Shown here: in pieces, positions 33,923-43,510 of the stretch
Layout: each line of letters starts with the position of its first letter
How positions within the stretch are numbered: position 1 is the first letter of the stretch
Source: Bradyrhizobium erythrophlei
Lineage (GTDB): Bacteria; Pseudomonadota; Alphaproteobacteria; Rhizobiales; Xanthobacteraceae
Length of the DNA: 64,000 bases
Direction of reading: 5' to 3'
Assembly: GCA_900129675.1 (NCBI GenBank)
Contig: FSRD01000001.1
Location: forward strand, 6,003,501-6,067,500
The notes under the pieces: generated by a model
Database searches by the model: none
The model's input: the letters and a program-made list of their open reading frames with translations, nothing else
Told to the model about the DNA's origin: nothing
Position numbers and translations under genes: made by a program

Positions 33923-34471
33923 ATGACTGCACCTGTCTCCTTGACTGTGCCCGTATCCGTGACTGTGTCGGCGGGTATTGCGGTCAGCGCTAAATCCACA
34001 TCATCGACCCCAGGTGATCACGTTGGAGTCTTCAATCTGACCACCGACGGCGGAACGAACAATGCCAGTCTGAACGTGGTGTCGATCAACACGGCGTTCA
34101 GCGCGTGCGAGGTGTCCGGCCACGAAAGTGGTCACGGCACTCTTAAGATCTCGCACGTTAATCCCGGCCCCGGCCCCACATCCGACGCCAACGCAGCCGC
34201 CGTAAGCATTGACCTGCAGGCTGGCAACGCTGGAAGTACTGCCGCCCAGGGAATTTTCCTGAAGTCCACCACCGGCGGCACTGCGGGGAAGATCATAAAC
34301 TACGTCGATTCCACCGGGGTGACGATCTTCGCCTTGCTGCCGGATGGATCGCTGCTGCTGCGCCCGCTCGCGGCCCCGCCCGCAGGCACCGACGCCGGGC
34401 TGAAGCTCTGCAACGTAAATGGGACTCTTGGAGTCGTAGATTCCACCGGCGCATTCACCCCGCTGACTTGA
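33923..34471 (+). CDS. Unknown beta-rich protein, tail-fibre-like
   Basis: 182 residues from ATG 33923, which has GGAGGATCC directly upstream. Thr/Ser/Val/Gly/Asn-rich: VSLTVPVSVTVSAGIAVSAK, FNLTTDGGTNNASLNVVSIN, AAQGIFLKSTTGGTAGKIIN, then IFALLPDGSLLLRPLA. The G-S-L-L-L-R-P pattern and composition resemble beta-helical phage tail-fibre or host-receptor proteins, but I cannot assign a family. No signal peptide. Next to it is only repeat DNA. Confidence 0.5.
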   Translation: MTAPVSLTVPVSVTVSAGIAVSAKSTSSTPGDHVGVFNLTTDGGTNNASLNVVSINTAFSACEVSGHESGHGTLKISHVNPGPGPTSDANAAAVSIDLQAGNAGSTAAQGIFLKSTTGGTAGKIINYVDSTGVTIFALLPDGSLLLRPLAAPPAGTDAGLKLCNVNGTLGVVDSTGAFTPLT

Positions 34472-34976
34472 GGACGCAGATATAACGGCTCCCGCGCTCG
34501 AGCTGAACCTGGTGGCCCGCTGAATTGGGGCAGGCTCCGTCTCGTTCGCAAAGCCTTCCCACATCCGGTGCAACCGACCGGATTCGAGCTGGCCATCAAT
34601 CTGAAAACCGCCAAGGCGTTTGGCTCTACAGTACCGCCAACGATGCTTGCCCGTGCCGACGAGGTGATTGAGTTCAGACGCCGTTTGCTGCGGTGCATGA
34701 GTCCGGAAGTGGCACCAAACAGACCAACCGTGCCGGTCTGGTAATGTCCGTTCCTCGGGCTAGACCGGAAGTGGCGCTTCAGGGCTGTCAGGACCGTTTT
34801 TGACCCAACTCGGACCTCCCGAGTTGACGCACGCTTATTGCCGGTGTGCCACGGGCCCAGCAAATGCCGCTTGGAGCAATAGGGCCCTCCCGCGATTACC
34901 GCCCACAGGTCCACAACAAAGTGCTAGGCTTCTCCTTGTTCCAGCGACGTGTTTGCTTGGCCGTTCGGAGGGCGCT
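34472..34976. other. Intergenic with dispersed repeat module
   Basis: Full repeat module: CCGACGAGGTGATTGAGTTC, TTTGCTGCGGTGCATGAGTC at 34687, then the core repeat at 34743-34806. Contains the promoter region of the cyclase gene. No gene supported. Confidence 0.5.
34743..34806 (+). repeat. Dispersed repeat copy
   Basis: ATGTCCGTTCCTCGGGCTAG, ACCGGAAGTGGCGCTTCAGG, GCTGTCAGGACCGTTTTTGA, CCCA. Well preserved. Confidence 0.8.
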
Positions 34977-36720
34977 GTGACGGAGCACCGGCTTCAAAGG
35001 CGATTGGCGGCGATCTTGGCCGCCGACGTGGTCGGCTACTCCGCGTTGATGCAACGCGCTGAGGAAGCTACCTATGCCGAGTTCGAGCGGTTGAAGCTCG
35101 AAGTAGTCGAGCCTAGCCTCTCCCGCCACGACGGGCGACTGATCAAGACCACGGGTGACGGCGCGTTGGCCGAGTTCGCAAGTCCGTCGGCTGCGGTGCG
35201 ATGCGCGGTGGAGATACAGGAAAGCATCGCGTCAGGTCGAAGCTCCCTTAAGCTACGCATTGGGGTCAATCTCGGGGAGGTTATCGTCGAGGCTGACGGC
35301 GATCTATTTGGCGACGGGATCAACATCGCTGTCCGGCTAGAAGGGGTCGCCGATCCAGGTGGCATCCTGATTTCCGAAAAGGTGTACAGCGAGGTCGAGG
35401 GCAAGCTGGACGTTGGCTTCGAGGACCGGGGCGAACAGCAGCTCAAGAACATCTCCAAGCCGGTCCGCGCTTTTGCTGTCCGCGCGGGAGCGCCTGGGGC
35501 GCTGACAGAGGGGCTGAGTGCGGCCCTGCCACTCCCCGACAAACCCTCCATCGCCGTGCTGCCGTTCGAGAACATGAGCGGCGACCCCGAACAGGAATAC
35601 TTCGCGGACGGAATGGTGGAGGAGATCACCACCGCGCTCTCGCGGTTCAAATGGTTGTTCGTGATTGCTCGCAATTCGAGCTTCACCTTCAAAGGCCGAG
35701 CGGTCGATGCTAAGGAAGTCGGGCAGGCTTGGTGTGCGCTATGTCCTTGAGGGGGCGGTACGCAAGTCGTCAGGGAAGGTTCGGATTACAGGACAGTTGA
35801 TTGATGCGGCTACAGGAGCGCACATTTGGGCGGATAGGTTCGAGCGTGAGTTGACTGACGTTTTCGCCCTGCAGGACGAAGTAACGGTCGCTGTTGTCTC
35901 AGCCATTCAACCAGAATTGCTTCGAAAAGAAATCGCACTGGCGACGCGACGGCGACCAGAGAACCTCACCGCCTACGATTATTATCTCCGCGCTATGCAG
36001 CAGTATTACCTATCAACCCGCGAAGGGTTCGCCGAAGTGATAAGGCTGGCTCATCGCGCTTTGGAGCTGGACCCTCGGTTCGGTCTTGTCGCGGCTCTGG
36101 CAGGTGTCTGTCACGCGCGAAATGTCCTCGTTGGCCATGCTGTCGATCCCCAATTCGAGCGCAAGGAAGCTGTCCGGCTGCTTCGCTTAGCATTGAGCCG
36201 CGACGATGGTGATCCAGACACGTTAGCATTGGCAGGCATAATCTCGGCGTACATGGTCGGCGATAATGAAAGTGCAATCGAAATGGCTGACCGGGCGGTC
36301 GCACTCAACCCTAATTCATTTTTGGCGTGGGGCTGCAGAGGCCAAGTCTATAGAGTTGCGGGACTGCCGGAGGAGGCGCTCCGTAGCTTTGAACGTGCCA
36401 TTCGCATGAGCCCGGTAGACCCGTTACTGCACCTAACATTTTTTGGGATGGCGCATGCCTTTATCGAGCTTCGTCGCTTTGAGGAGGCCATCGTCGCAGG
36501 AAAGAGGGCCCTTCGTCAGAACCCCTCCTATCCGGGAGCTTACCGTTGTCTCGCGTCCGCTTTGGCCCACCTCGGACGAGACCTTGAGGTGCGTGAGGCG
36601 GCGGCGCGTGTGCTTGAACTCGATCCCGGCTTTACAATATCGGCGTGGATAGCCCGAGGCGGACAATCAAGCGCGAAGCTGGTGATCGAGGGTCTTCGGA
36701 AAGCGGGGTTGCCCGAATGA
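34977..36720 (+). pseudogene. Class III adenylate/guanylate cyclase with TPR domain, frameshifted
   Basis: GTG start with GGAGG six bases upstream. N-terminal catalytic domain: LAAILAADVVGYSALMQRAE (metal Asp), TTGDGALAEFASPSAAVRCA (second Asp), IGVNLGEVIVEADGDLFGDG. A linker with PSIAVLPFENMSGDPEQEYF follows. At about 35725 the frame breaks: KEVGQA runs into stop, while the other frame continues SGRLGVRYVLEGAVRKSSGK, FERELTDVFALQDEVTVAVV and then TPR-like repeats to 36720. Two bases appear lost (expected G-x-E-L-G-V-R-Y). Repaired length is about 580 residues, normal for this rhizobial family. The N-terminal piece of 257 codons holds the whole catalytic domain and might still be active. Confidence 0.85.
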
Positions 36721-36859
36721 GCCCGCGCACGCTTGCGCCGACGAGGTGATCAGGACTTTGCTGCGGTGCATGAGTCTGCAAATGTGCAGATGCTATGGGG
36801 CGAGCGGCGAGGACATGGCACCATGGGCGCTGTTCAACGGCTACCGACGGAGCTCCCCC

Positions 36860-38038
36860 ATGTCGCAACATTTTCGTTTTGACGCGAGCAGGTCGCTCAC
36901 CGCTCTCGAGCAAGATAGCACAATCATCGCCGTGATAGAGATGAGCCAAACGAAGTGGCTGGTTGCGGCGCTCGTTCCCGGTGTCGAACGCCAACCTCTT
37001 AAGAAGTTCGATGCCCACGAGGAAACGCTGCTGAAGCTCTTGCATCGTTGGCGCCACGAAGCCGGCCAGGCTGGGCGCAACATCAAGCGTATCGTCGTTG
37101 CCTTTGAGGCTGGGCGCGACGGGTTCTGGCTCGCGCGCTGGCTGCGGGCGCGCGATATCGAGGTTTACGTCATCCATCCGACCAGCATCGCCGTGTCGCG
37201 CGAACACCGGCGCGCGAAGACCGATCGTCTCGATACGGAACTTCTGATGCGCGTCTTTCTCGGCTGGCTGCGCGGCGAGAGGCGGCATTGCAGCATGGCT
37301 GCGATCCCGACGATCGAGGAGGAGGACGCGAGGCGACCGAACCGCGAGCGCCAGAATCTGGTCACTGAGCAAACGCGGATTATCAACCAGATGAAGGCGA
37401 TATTTACCCGCTTCGGCATTCGCTCTTTACGGCCGACCATGCGCAAGGTTGCGGAAAACCTCGAAGATCTACGCACGGCGGAAGGCACGCCGTTGCCACA
37501 GAACACGCTTGCAGAACTACGCCGCCATCTCGCGCGGCTACACGTCGTACGCGACCAGATCCGCGCGGTCGAACAGGAACGCCTGCGCAAGCTCGCGGTG
37601 GCTCCTGCTGCGGAGAAGAAAGGCCCGCACGCGATGGTTCGCCTGATTGCCCGCGTCCTTGGCGTTGGTGTCGAAACGGCGGACATGCTGGTCAACGAGA
37701 TCTTCTCGCGCCATTGGCGCGATCGCAAGGCCGTCGCCCGCTACGCCGGCCTTACCGGCTCGCCCGACGAGAGCGGTAGCCGTCGACGCGAACGGGGTCT
37801 TGCGCGCGCCGGCAATGTCCGCGTCCGCAGCGGCATGATCCAGCTGGCTTGGCGTTTTGTCAGGTTCCAAAAGAACAGCGCCCTGGCCCAATGGTTCGCG
37901 GCGCGAACTGCCGACGGACGCGCCAGCACACGCAAGACGATGATCGTGGCGCTGGCGCGTAAGCTGCTCATCGCCCTCTGGCGTCTCGTTACGAAGGGCG
38001 AGGTTCCGCAGGGCGTCGTATTGCGGCCGGCGTCATGA
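36860..38038 (+). CDS. IS110-family transposase (DEDD)
   Basis: 392 residues. The N-terminal RuvC-like DEDD domain shows IIAVIEMSQTKWLVAALVPG, VAFEAGRDGFWLARWLRARD, and HRRAKTDRLDTELLMRVFLG; the C-terminal Tnp_20 part shows IARVLGVGVETADMLVNEIF and RYAGLTGSPDESGSRRRERG with the conserved Ser. As usual in IS110 I see no terminal inverted repeats, so exact ends are not set. Preceded by a repeat-module relic (TTTGCTGCGGTGCATGAGTC near 36758). Start at 36860 lacks a clear site. Intact. Confidence 0.92.
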   Translation: MSQHFRFDASRSLTALEQDSTIIAVIEMSQTKWLVAALVPGVERQPLKKFDAHEETLLKLLHRWRHEAGQAGRNIKRIVVAFEAGRDGFWLARWLRARDIEVYVIHPTSIAVSREHRRAKTDRLDTELLMRVFLGWLRGERRHCSMAAIPTIEEEDARRPNRERQNLVTEQTRIINQMKAIFTRFGIRSLRPTMRKVAENLEDLRTAEGTPLPQNTLAELRRHLARLHVVRDQIRAVEQERLRKLAVAPAAEKKGPHAMVRLIARVLGVGVETADMLVNEIFSRHWRDRKAVARYAGLTGSPDESGSRRRERGLARAGNVRVRSGMIQLAWRFVRFQKNSALAQWFAARTADGRASTRKTMIVALARKLLIALWRLVTKGEVPQGVVLRPAS

Positions 38039-38921
38039 GTGACAGCATGGAAGGAGAGCAACGACAGGACAAACTGGCTTGGCAGCCCCTGCTAGGGGTC
38101 TGCCGATAAATCCGAGGTGGCGGTGCCCCGACGTAAAACCATGGCTTCGAACGCCGCTGTGCAGAATGGGCCCGCCGCCCCGGAGCTTCGCCGACGATGC
38201 GCATGACTGCATCATGGTTGCGATCCGCACACGGATCGGCCGAATACAAGGCTGTGGCGCGCGACTTCCGCGCCCCGATGGCGAGCTCCCCCTCGGATCA
38301 GTCGTGCCGACCATCAAGCTGCAAGACTACCATGTCGGTGAAAGGAGAGCCCCACAATACCTTTGTACGTCGCGGCGACAATTATGATTGCTCGGCTGCG
38401 CATTCGCCGTCAAGCCCCGCGCCTTCGGCGCGCCGCAAGCGGCTTTGGGGATTGACTGCTCAGCGCAGCCGAGCAAGGGGGCAGCCATTGCCGCAAATGG
38501 ATCTCGCGACGTGACAAAATGACTCAACAGCGCCACAACTCTCTCCTTGATACCAATCGCCCCATACAAGGTTTTCGGATGCCGGCATGCCGAGACCATC
38601 CCCACGCTCGGACAGCCGGCGTCCGAAAAGCGCCAAGGCACGAAATCGCGGGATGTGGGCACCGACAGTGCATCGGGTGCTATGGGGATTTGGCGTCGGC
38701 GTGAGTGTTGCGGAAGTTGAGCCGATGGTGGCGGTCGGATCGCTTTAGCGCGAATCTTGGGCGTGGGTGCTGGTGCGAGTGATCGGATCGCAGGTTGCTC
38801 GCCAGGATTTGCGGTGCGATCACGGGCCAGTCTTGCTGATCGGCGCAAGCGGGTGTGCTGCCGGGCGAGAGCCGGCCGGAATGGCGCGCTTCGGAGCGGT
38901 GCTGGATCAGCGATGACGGCA
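38039..38921. other. IS110 flank and IS91 distal end, no gene
   Basis: Several hairpins (for example CGCGCC-TTC-GGCGCG near 38424). The part next to the IS91 gene probably contains the element's terminal signal. No convincing protein on either strand. Confidence 0.45.
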
Positions 38922-40139
38922 TCATGAGGTGTCGATCCTGATCGCGGCTGGCGCCGGCGTGGGTCGGTGCTTTGGCTCGCTGCCGCGCGCGAAGGTCTCG
39001 ATGATGAACATGCGTCCGCCGCAGCAGGGGCACGGTCGTGGCCGCATGCGGGGGTCGTCGGCCGCTGGGGCCTCTGAGGCATCTTGCTGTTCGGAGCGGA
39101 TCGGCACGGCGAGCAGCTCGCGCGCCCGGGCGATGTTGGCGGCGCGGCTGCCACTGGCCAGCAGTCCGTAGTGCCGGATGCGGTGGAAGCCCCCGGGCAG
39201 CACGTGCATCAGGAAGCGTCGGATGAACTCGCGGGTCGACAGCGTCATGGTCTGATAGCGGCCAGGCCCCTCGATCCGGTAATTCTTCCACCGGAAGGTG
39301 ACGCCGGTGTGGTCGGCCGCGATCAGGCGGCGATTGGAGATGGCGACCCGGTGGGTGTAGCGCGACAGATAGGCGAGCACGGCCCTGGGGCCGCCGAATG
39401 GCCGCTTGGCATAGACCACCCAATCGATCTTGCGCAGCGGCGCCAGATACGCCTTGAAGGCTTTGATGTTATCGAGGCGGGTGTGGACGCCGAAAAACTT
39501 GAGGCGTCCGGCCCGGTGGGCGGCGACGAGCTTGGCCAGGAACAATCCCCGGAACAGGCACGAGAGAACCTCCACCGGCAGGATAAAGTCTGGCCTGCAC
39601 GCTACCCACCGCGTGCCATCAATGGAGATGCCGCCGCCCGGCACGATCATGTGGACATGGGGATGATGCGTCAGCGCCGAGCCCCAGGTGTGAAGCACCG
39701 AGGTGATGCCGATGCGGGCGCCGAGGTGTTTGGGATCGGCCGCGATGGCCGTCATGGTCTCGGCCGAAGTCGTGAACAGGATGTCGTAGATCACGGCCTT
39801 GTTCTGATAGGCGATGTCCGCGATGGCGGCCGGCAGCGTGAACACCACATGAAAGTACGGCACCGGCAGCAGATCGGCCTCGCGCGCGGCGAGCCATTCC
39901 TTGGCGGCCGTGCCCTGACACTTCGGACAATGGCGATTACGGCAGGTGTTGTAAGCGATGACCGTGTGCGGGCAATCTTCGCAGCGCGCCACATGGCCGC
40001 CGAGCGCCGCCGTGCGGCAGCGCTCGATGGCCGACATCACCTTCATCTGGTCGAGGCTGACGTGACCGACATTGGCACGCCGCCACGCCGCTCCATGGTC
40101 GCGGAAGATATCCGCGACCTCCAGCACCGGGCGAGACAT
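38922..40139 (-). CDS. IS91-family transposase (HUH/Y-transposase)
   Basis: 405 residues. N-terminal zinc-binding segment with GGHVARCEDCPHTVIAYNTC, RNRHCPKCQG; catalytic domain with VLHTWGSALTHHPHVHMIVP (the HUH-like histidines, HPHVH) and RYTHRVAISNRRL; C-terminal zinc pair CPCCGGRMFI. IS91 elements move by rolling-circle replication between oriIS and terIS. It lies 12 bp downstream of a tyrosine recombinase gene in the same direction, the usual two-gene arrangement of rhizobial IS91-type units. Intact. Confidence 0.93.
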   Translation of the reverse strand: MSRPVLEVADIFRDHGAAWRRANVGHVSLDQMKVMSAIERCRTAALGGHVARCEDCPHTVIAYNTCRNRHCPKCQGTAAKEWLAAREADLLPVPYFHVVFTLPAAIADIAYQNKAVIYDILFTTSAETMTAIAADPKHLGARIGITSVLHTWGSALTHHPHVHMIVPGGGISIDGTRWVACRPDFILPVEVLSCLFRGLFLAKLVAAHRAGRLKFFGVHTRLDNIKAFKAYLAPLRKIDWVVYAKRPFGGPRAVLAYLSRYTHRVAISNRRLIAADHTGVTFRWKNYRIEGPGRYQTMTLSTREFIRRFLMHVLPGGFHRIRHYGLLASGSRAANIARARELLAVPIRSEQQDASEAPAADDPRMRPRPCPCCGGRMFIIETFARGSEPKHRPTPAPAAIRIDTS

Positions 40140-40920
40140 GACCGCGGGCCGTTACGTCGGCGGCTGGTCTTCCCTGTTCTTCCTGGGCTTCCTGCGAGGC
40201 TGCGACAGCAGGTCGAGCGGGCTCTTGATGCCAGCGATCATGCCGGTGGCGACGCGGGCGTAGCGCGCTGTCGTGTCCAATTTGTCGTGCCCCAGCAGCG
40301 CCTGGATGACGCGAATATCGGTGCCACGTTCAAGTAGATGGGTGGCAAAGGAGTGTCGAAGCGCATGGAGCGTTACGCCCTTGCGGATTCCGGCCGCATC
40401 GGCCGCCTCATGGAACAGGCGGTTGAGTTGGCGGGTTGTCATCGGCTTGCCGGGCCTTTGGCCTGGAAACAGCCAGCGCTCCTCCACGGGAGTTGTGGAA
40501 TCGAAACCCCGCCGGCGCGTCTTCCACCATTGGCGCAGCAGGTCGAGCGTGTCGGGCGACAGCATGACATTGCGGTCCTTGCGGCTCTTGGACTGCTCGA
40601 CCCGAATGATCTTCTGCGCGCTGTCGATGTGCTTGACCTTTAGCCTGACCACCTCGCCGGCGCGCAGGCCGCAGCCGTAGCCGAGACTGAGCAGCACGCG
40701 CACCTTAAGGCTGCTCGCGACCGCGAGCAGCCGCCGGGTCTCGTCCTGGCTCATCACCAGCGGAATCTTCTGCGGCTCACGGAGGTGATAAATCTCGCCC
40801 GCAAGATCCAGTCGCCGCAACGTCACGCGAAACAGGAACCGCAGCCCGGTCATGATGCGGTTGCGATTGCAGATGCTCGCGCCCGTCTCGGAAAGATGCA
40901 GTTGAAACCGGCGGATATCC

Positions 40921-40929
40921 TCCGATGTG
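40921..40929 (+). repeat. Target-site duplication, left
   Basis: TCCGATGTG directly before the left inverted repeat, identical to 42347-42355. Confidence 0.9.
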
Positions 40930-42346
40930 GAGCTATCGCTGAAAGTTGGTGACGGCGGGAATCGGGGAGGCGGCATATCGTGGGGGTGCTTGACGCCTCC
41001 ACTTCTCCACCAAAGGAGCGATATGCCGTGTCCAAAGATAACATCATCAAGCTGATTCAGCCAGCAAACGTCGACGATCAACTCACGGAAATCTTGCGTA
41101 CTGGGGCCCGTGTTCTGTTGGCCCAGGCGGTCGAGGCCGAGGTCGCGGACTTTCTCGGCAAGCATGCCGATTTGAGGACCGCAGACGGCCACCAGCGGGT
41201 CGTGCGCCACGGTCACCTGCCGGAGCGCGAGGTGATGACCGGTATCGGTCCGGTCGCCGTCCGCCAGCCGCGTGTGCGCGATCGCGAGGCGGACGTGACC
41301 TGCCCCGACCGCATCCGGTTCTCGCCCTCGATCCTGCCGCCCTATATGCGCCGCTCTAAATCGATCGAGACGCTGCTGCCTATCCTTTATCTGAAGGGTA
41401 TCTCGACCGGCGACTTCTCCGAGGCGCTGGCAGCACTGCTCGGCAAGGATGCTGCCGGATTGTCGGCATCCGCCATCGGCCGCCTGAAGGACGGCTGGCT
41501 TGACGAACACACCGCGTGGCAGAGGCGCGATCTGTCGGCGAAACGTTACGTCTACATCTGGGCCGATGGCATCCATCTCCAGGCACGCCTCGAAGACGAA
41601 AAGCAGTGCATCCTGGTGCTGATCGGCGCGACGCCGGAAGGCCGCAAGGAACTGGTCGGCTTCACCGATGGCGCCCGCGAGAGCGCGCAGGACTGGCGCG
41701 ATCTGCTGCTCGATCTGAAGCGGCGGGGGCTCGACGTGCCGCCGCGGCTTACCATCGCCGATGGCGCGCTCGGGTTCTGGAAGGCCGCCGGTGAGGTCTG
41801 GCCGAAAACGCGCGAGCAGCGCTGCTGGGTGCACAAGACCGCCAACGTACTCGCCAAGTTGCCGAAGAGCCAGCAGCCGAAGGCCAAACGCGCGTTGCAG
41901 GAAATCTGGATGGCCGAAACCAAGGCCGCCGCCGAACTGGCGTTCGACGCCTTCATCGAGAGCTACACGCCCAAATACGAGAAGGCGGCCGACTGCCTGA
42001 GCAAGGATCGGGACACGCTGCTGGCTTTCTACGACTTCCCGGCCGAGCACTGGAAACACCTGCGAACGACCAATCCCATTGAAAGCACCTTCGCTACCGT
42101 GCGCCACCACACGATCCGATCGAAGGGATGCCTGTCCAACAGGACGGCGCTCGCGATGGTCTTCAAGCTGCTCGAGGCCGCGCAGAAAAGCTGGCGTCGT
42201 CTCGATGGCCACAACCAGTTGCCAAAACTCGTTCTCGGTGTGACATTCAACAACGGGATCGAGGTCATCGCTAAACCCGCCGACCGTCAGCCCATAACCG
42301 CCGCCGCCTGACCGGCCCGGCCGTCACCAAAATTTGGCGATAGCTC
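40930..42346 (+). mobile_element. Complete IS256-family insertion sequence
   Basis: 1,417 bp with terminal inverted repeats: left GAGCTATCGCTGAAAGTTGG TGACGG; right, inverted, GAGCTATCGCCAAATTTTGG TGACGG. One transposase gene fills it. Flanked by a perfect 9-bp direct repeat, within the 8-9 bp expected for IS256. All parts are intact, so this is a recent insertion. Confidence 0.93.
41028..42311 (+). CDS. IS256-family (mutator-type) transposase
   Basis: 427 residues from GTG 41028 (AAAGGAG nine bases upstream). DDE residues sit in YVYIWADGIHLQARLED, LTIADGALGFWKAAGEVWP and RTTNPIESTFATVRHHT; the CWVHKTANVLAKLPKS motif is diagnostic. N-terminal VEAEVADFLGKHADLRTADG is also typical. Full length, so probably able to move itself. 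Confidence 0.95.
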   Translation: MSKDNIIKLIQPANVDDQLTEILRTGARVLLAQAVEAEVADFLGKHADLRTADGHQRVVRHGHLPEREVMTGIGPVAVRQPRVRDREADVTCPDRIRFSPSILPPYMRRSKSIETLLPILYLKGISTGDFSEALAALLGKDAAGLSASAIGRLKDGWLDEHTAWQRRDLSAKRYVYIWADGIHLQARLEDEKQCILVLIGATPEGRKELVGFTDGARESAQDWRDLLLDLKRRGLDVPPRLTIADGALGFWKAAGEVWPKTREQRCWVHKTANVLAKLPKSQQPKAKRALQEIWMAETKAAAELAFDAFIESYTPKYEKAADCLSKDRDTLLAFYDFPAEHWKHLRTTNPIESTFATVRHHTIRSKGCLSNRTALAMVFKLLEAAQKSWRRLDGHNQLPKLVLGVTFNNGIEVIAKPADRQPITAAA

Positions 42347-42355
42347 TCCGATGTG
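42347..42355 (+). repeat. Target-site duplication, right
   Basis: TCCGATGTG directly after the right inverted repeat. Confidence 0.9.
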
Positions 42356-42498
42356 GCCGTGTCCGGGGACCGCTTGAGAAACGTAGCGAACCGCTTGCAG
42401 CTGTGAATATGGCCCCTCTGCGTTCCCGCGCAGAGCTTGCGTGCATTCATGTCCTCGATCATGCGCTGGCGCAACGGGCTGACCGTAACCGTACTCAT

Positions 42499-43228
42499 GG
42501 GCAACTCCTGTCTTGGATGAGGTTGACGACACCTCGATCTTCAAGACAGGCCGACCGGCCGGCTACCGATGATCTCTCATAGGTTACCGCGCCCTCGGCT
42601 AAGCCCCCGCTTCAGCGGGCTATCGCGCAGCGATTTAGTGCATTGGCACATAGCGTCAGTTATTGCAGCGCAGCGACATGTCCGGAGTTGGGGTAAACCG
42701 GACTCCATCACCGACGGTCTCGATCAGACGCTTCTGGGCTAAGGCCGACGTTTATACCCGACTCAATTCGCGTGCCGGAGCGTTAGCCGTCCATGTGATC
42801 GACCATAGGGCACGACGCCGCGCCAGAGCCGCTCAGGTCGGCAACCGGCACCGTCATATTGGCTGAGTACCATTCAGCGGGTTTTGCAAGAATCTCTCTG
42901 TATGAGGCTCCAGCGCCGCCAGACAAGATTTGAAGAGCTTCCCACCTCAGAATTTTGCAGCTTATGTCTGGAGGATGCTCTCTGCGGCACGCACCTCCTC
43001 AGCCAAGTCTTGTCTGTGAATCATCTTCCCCAACAAGGCCAACGACGACCAACCAGTACCAATAAGACCTGATTGCAGGCCAACAGAAGGCCAAAGAATT
43101 TTCTTGTCACACCCCACGCACTAAAGGTGCTGATCGTGGAGACGCCTCTAAAAAATCGACGGTTGACCTTGTTGATCGATGAGCTCGAGGCCACCTGATA
43201 GCAGGCGCCATGCAAGCGAGAATTCGTA
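42499..43228. other. Intergenic between IS91-type unit and relaxase relic; candidate oriT region
   Basis: A hairpin AGCCCCCGC-TTCA-GCGGGCT lies near 42599. The stretch before the relaxase operon is where an oriT would be expected for a MobF system, but I could not define a nic site. A degenerate dispersed-repeat core may occur near 42676. No gene supported. Confidence 0.4.
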
Positions 43229-43510
43229 ATGAGCAAAAAGACGACGCGGTTCACAATAGAGCTCACGGCCGATCTCGCCAACGCGGTGGCCAAGGTGGCT
43301 GGGGCAAACAAGATAACGGCCGAAGAAGCTATCGGCGAATGCGTCAGCCAAAGCTTCGAGACAGCGCTGCGTCATCGCGTGCTGATCCAGCGGCAAAATG
43401 ATGTCGACGAGGCATTGCTGGAACTTGCAAGGTTGGTAGGGCGCCTGAGCGCCGGCCCCAGCGAGCCGCAGGAACGTATCCGCCGGTATCGCTCCGCGGA
43501 CGCCGAGTGA
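43229..43510 (+). CDS. Small accessory protein upstream of the relaxase, RHH-like
   Basis: 93 residues, MSKKTTRFTIELTADLANAV then KITAEEAIGECVSQSFETAL. A beta-strand followed by two helices suggests a ribbon-helix-helix DNA-binding protein. Its stop overlaps the relaxase GTG start (GTGA), so the two are translationally coupled; in MobF systems such small proteins assist relaxosome assembly. That role is inference from position. Confidence 0.65.
   Translation: MSKKTTRFTIELTADLANAVAKVAGANKITAEEAIGECVSQSFETALRHRVLIQRQNDVDEALLELARLVGRLSAGPSEPQERIRRYRSADAE

Larger units (their letters stand above)
40152..42498 (-). pseudogene. Tyrosine recombinase of the IS91-type unit, interrupted by IS256-family element
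   Basis: The gene starts at ATG 42498 (AGGAG seven bases upstream) with MSTVTVSPLRQRMIEDMNAR, through SPDTATSE, where the IS256-type element (40930-42346) intervenes. It resumes with TSEDIRRFQLHLSETGASIC, the catalytic part RVLLSLGYGCGLRAGEVVRL (first Arg), LHALRHSFATHLLERGTDIR (HxxR), IQALLGHDKLDTTARYARVA (final His and Tyr), stop at 40152. The 9-bp target duplication preserves frame on both sides, so precise excision with loss of one duplicate restores an intact gene of about 290 residues. Confidence 0.9.

Noticed and set aside
39084..40337. Plus-strand frame of 417 codons opposite the IS91 transposase
   Set aside because: It is rich in Arg/Gly/His/Asp without domains and lies antisense to the IS91 gene, which has all its motifs.
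40980..42212. A long minus-strand reading frame of nearly 700 codons running from the recombinase through the IS256-type element
   Set aside because: Its distal part is the antisense of a clearly coding transposase. Only the recombinase part (40152-40920) is protein-like.
42499..43228. A defined oriT
   Set aside because: Expected by position before the relaxase, but I could not find a convincing inverted repeat with a nic-site consensus.
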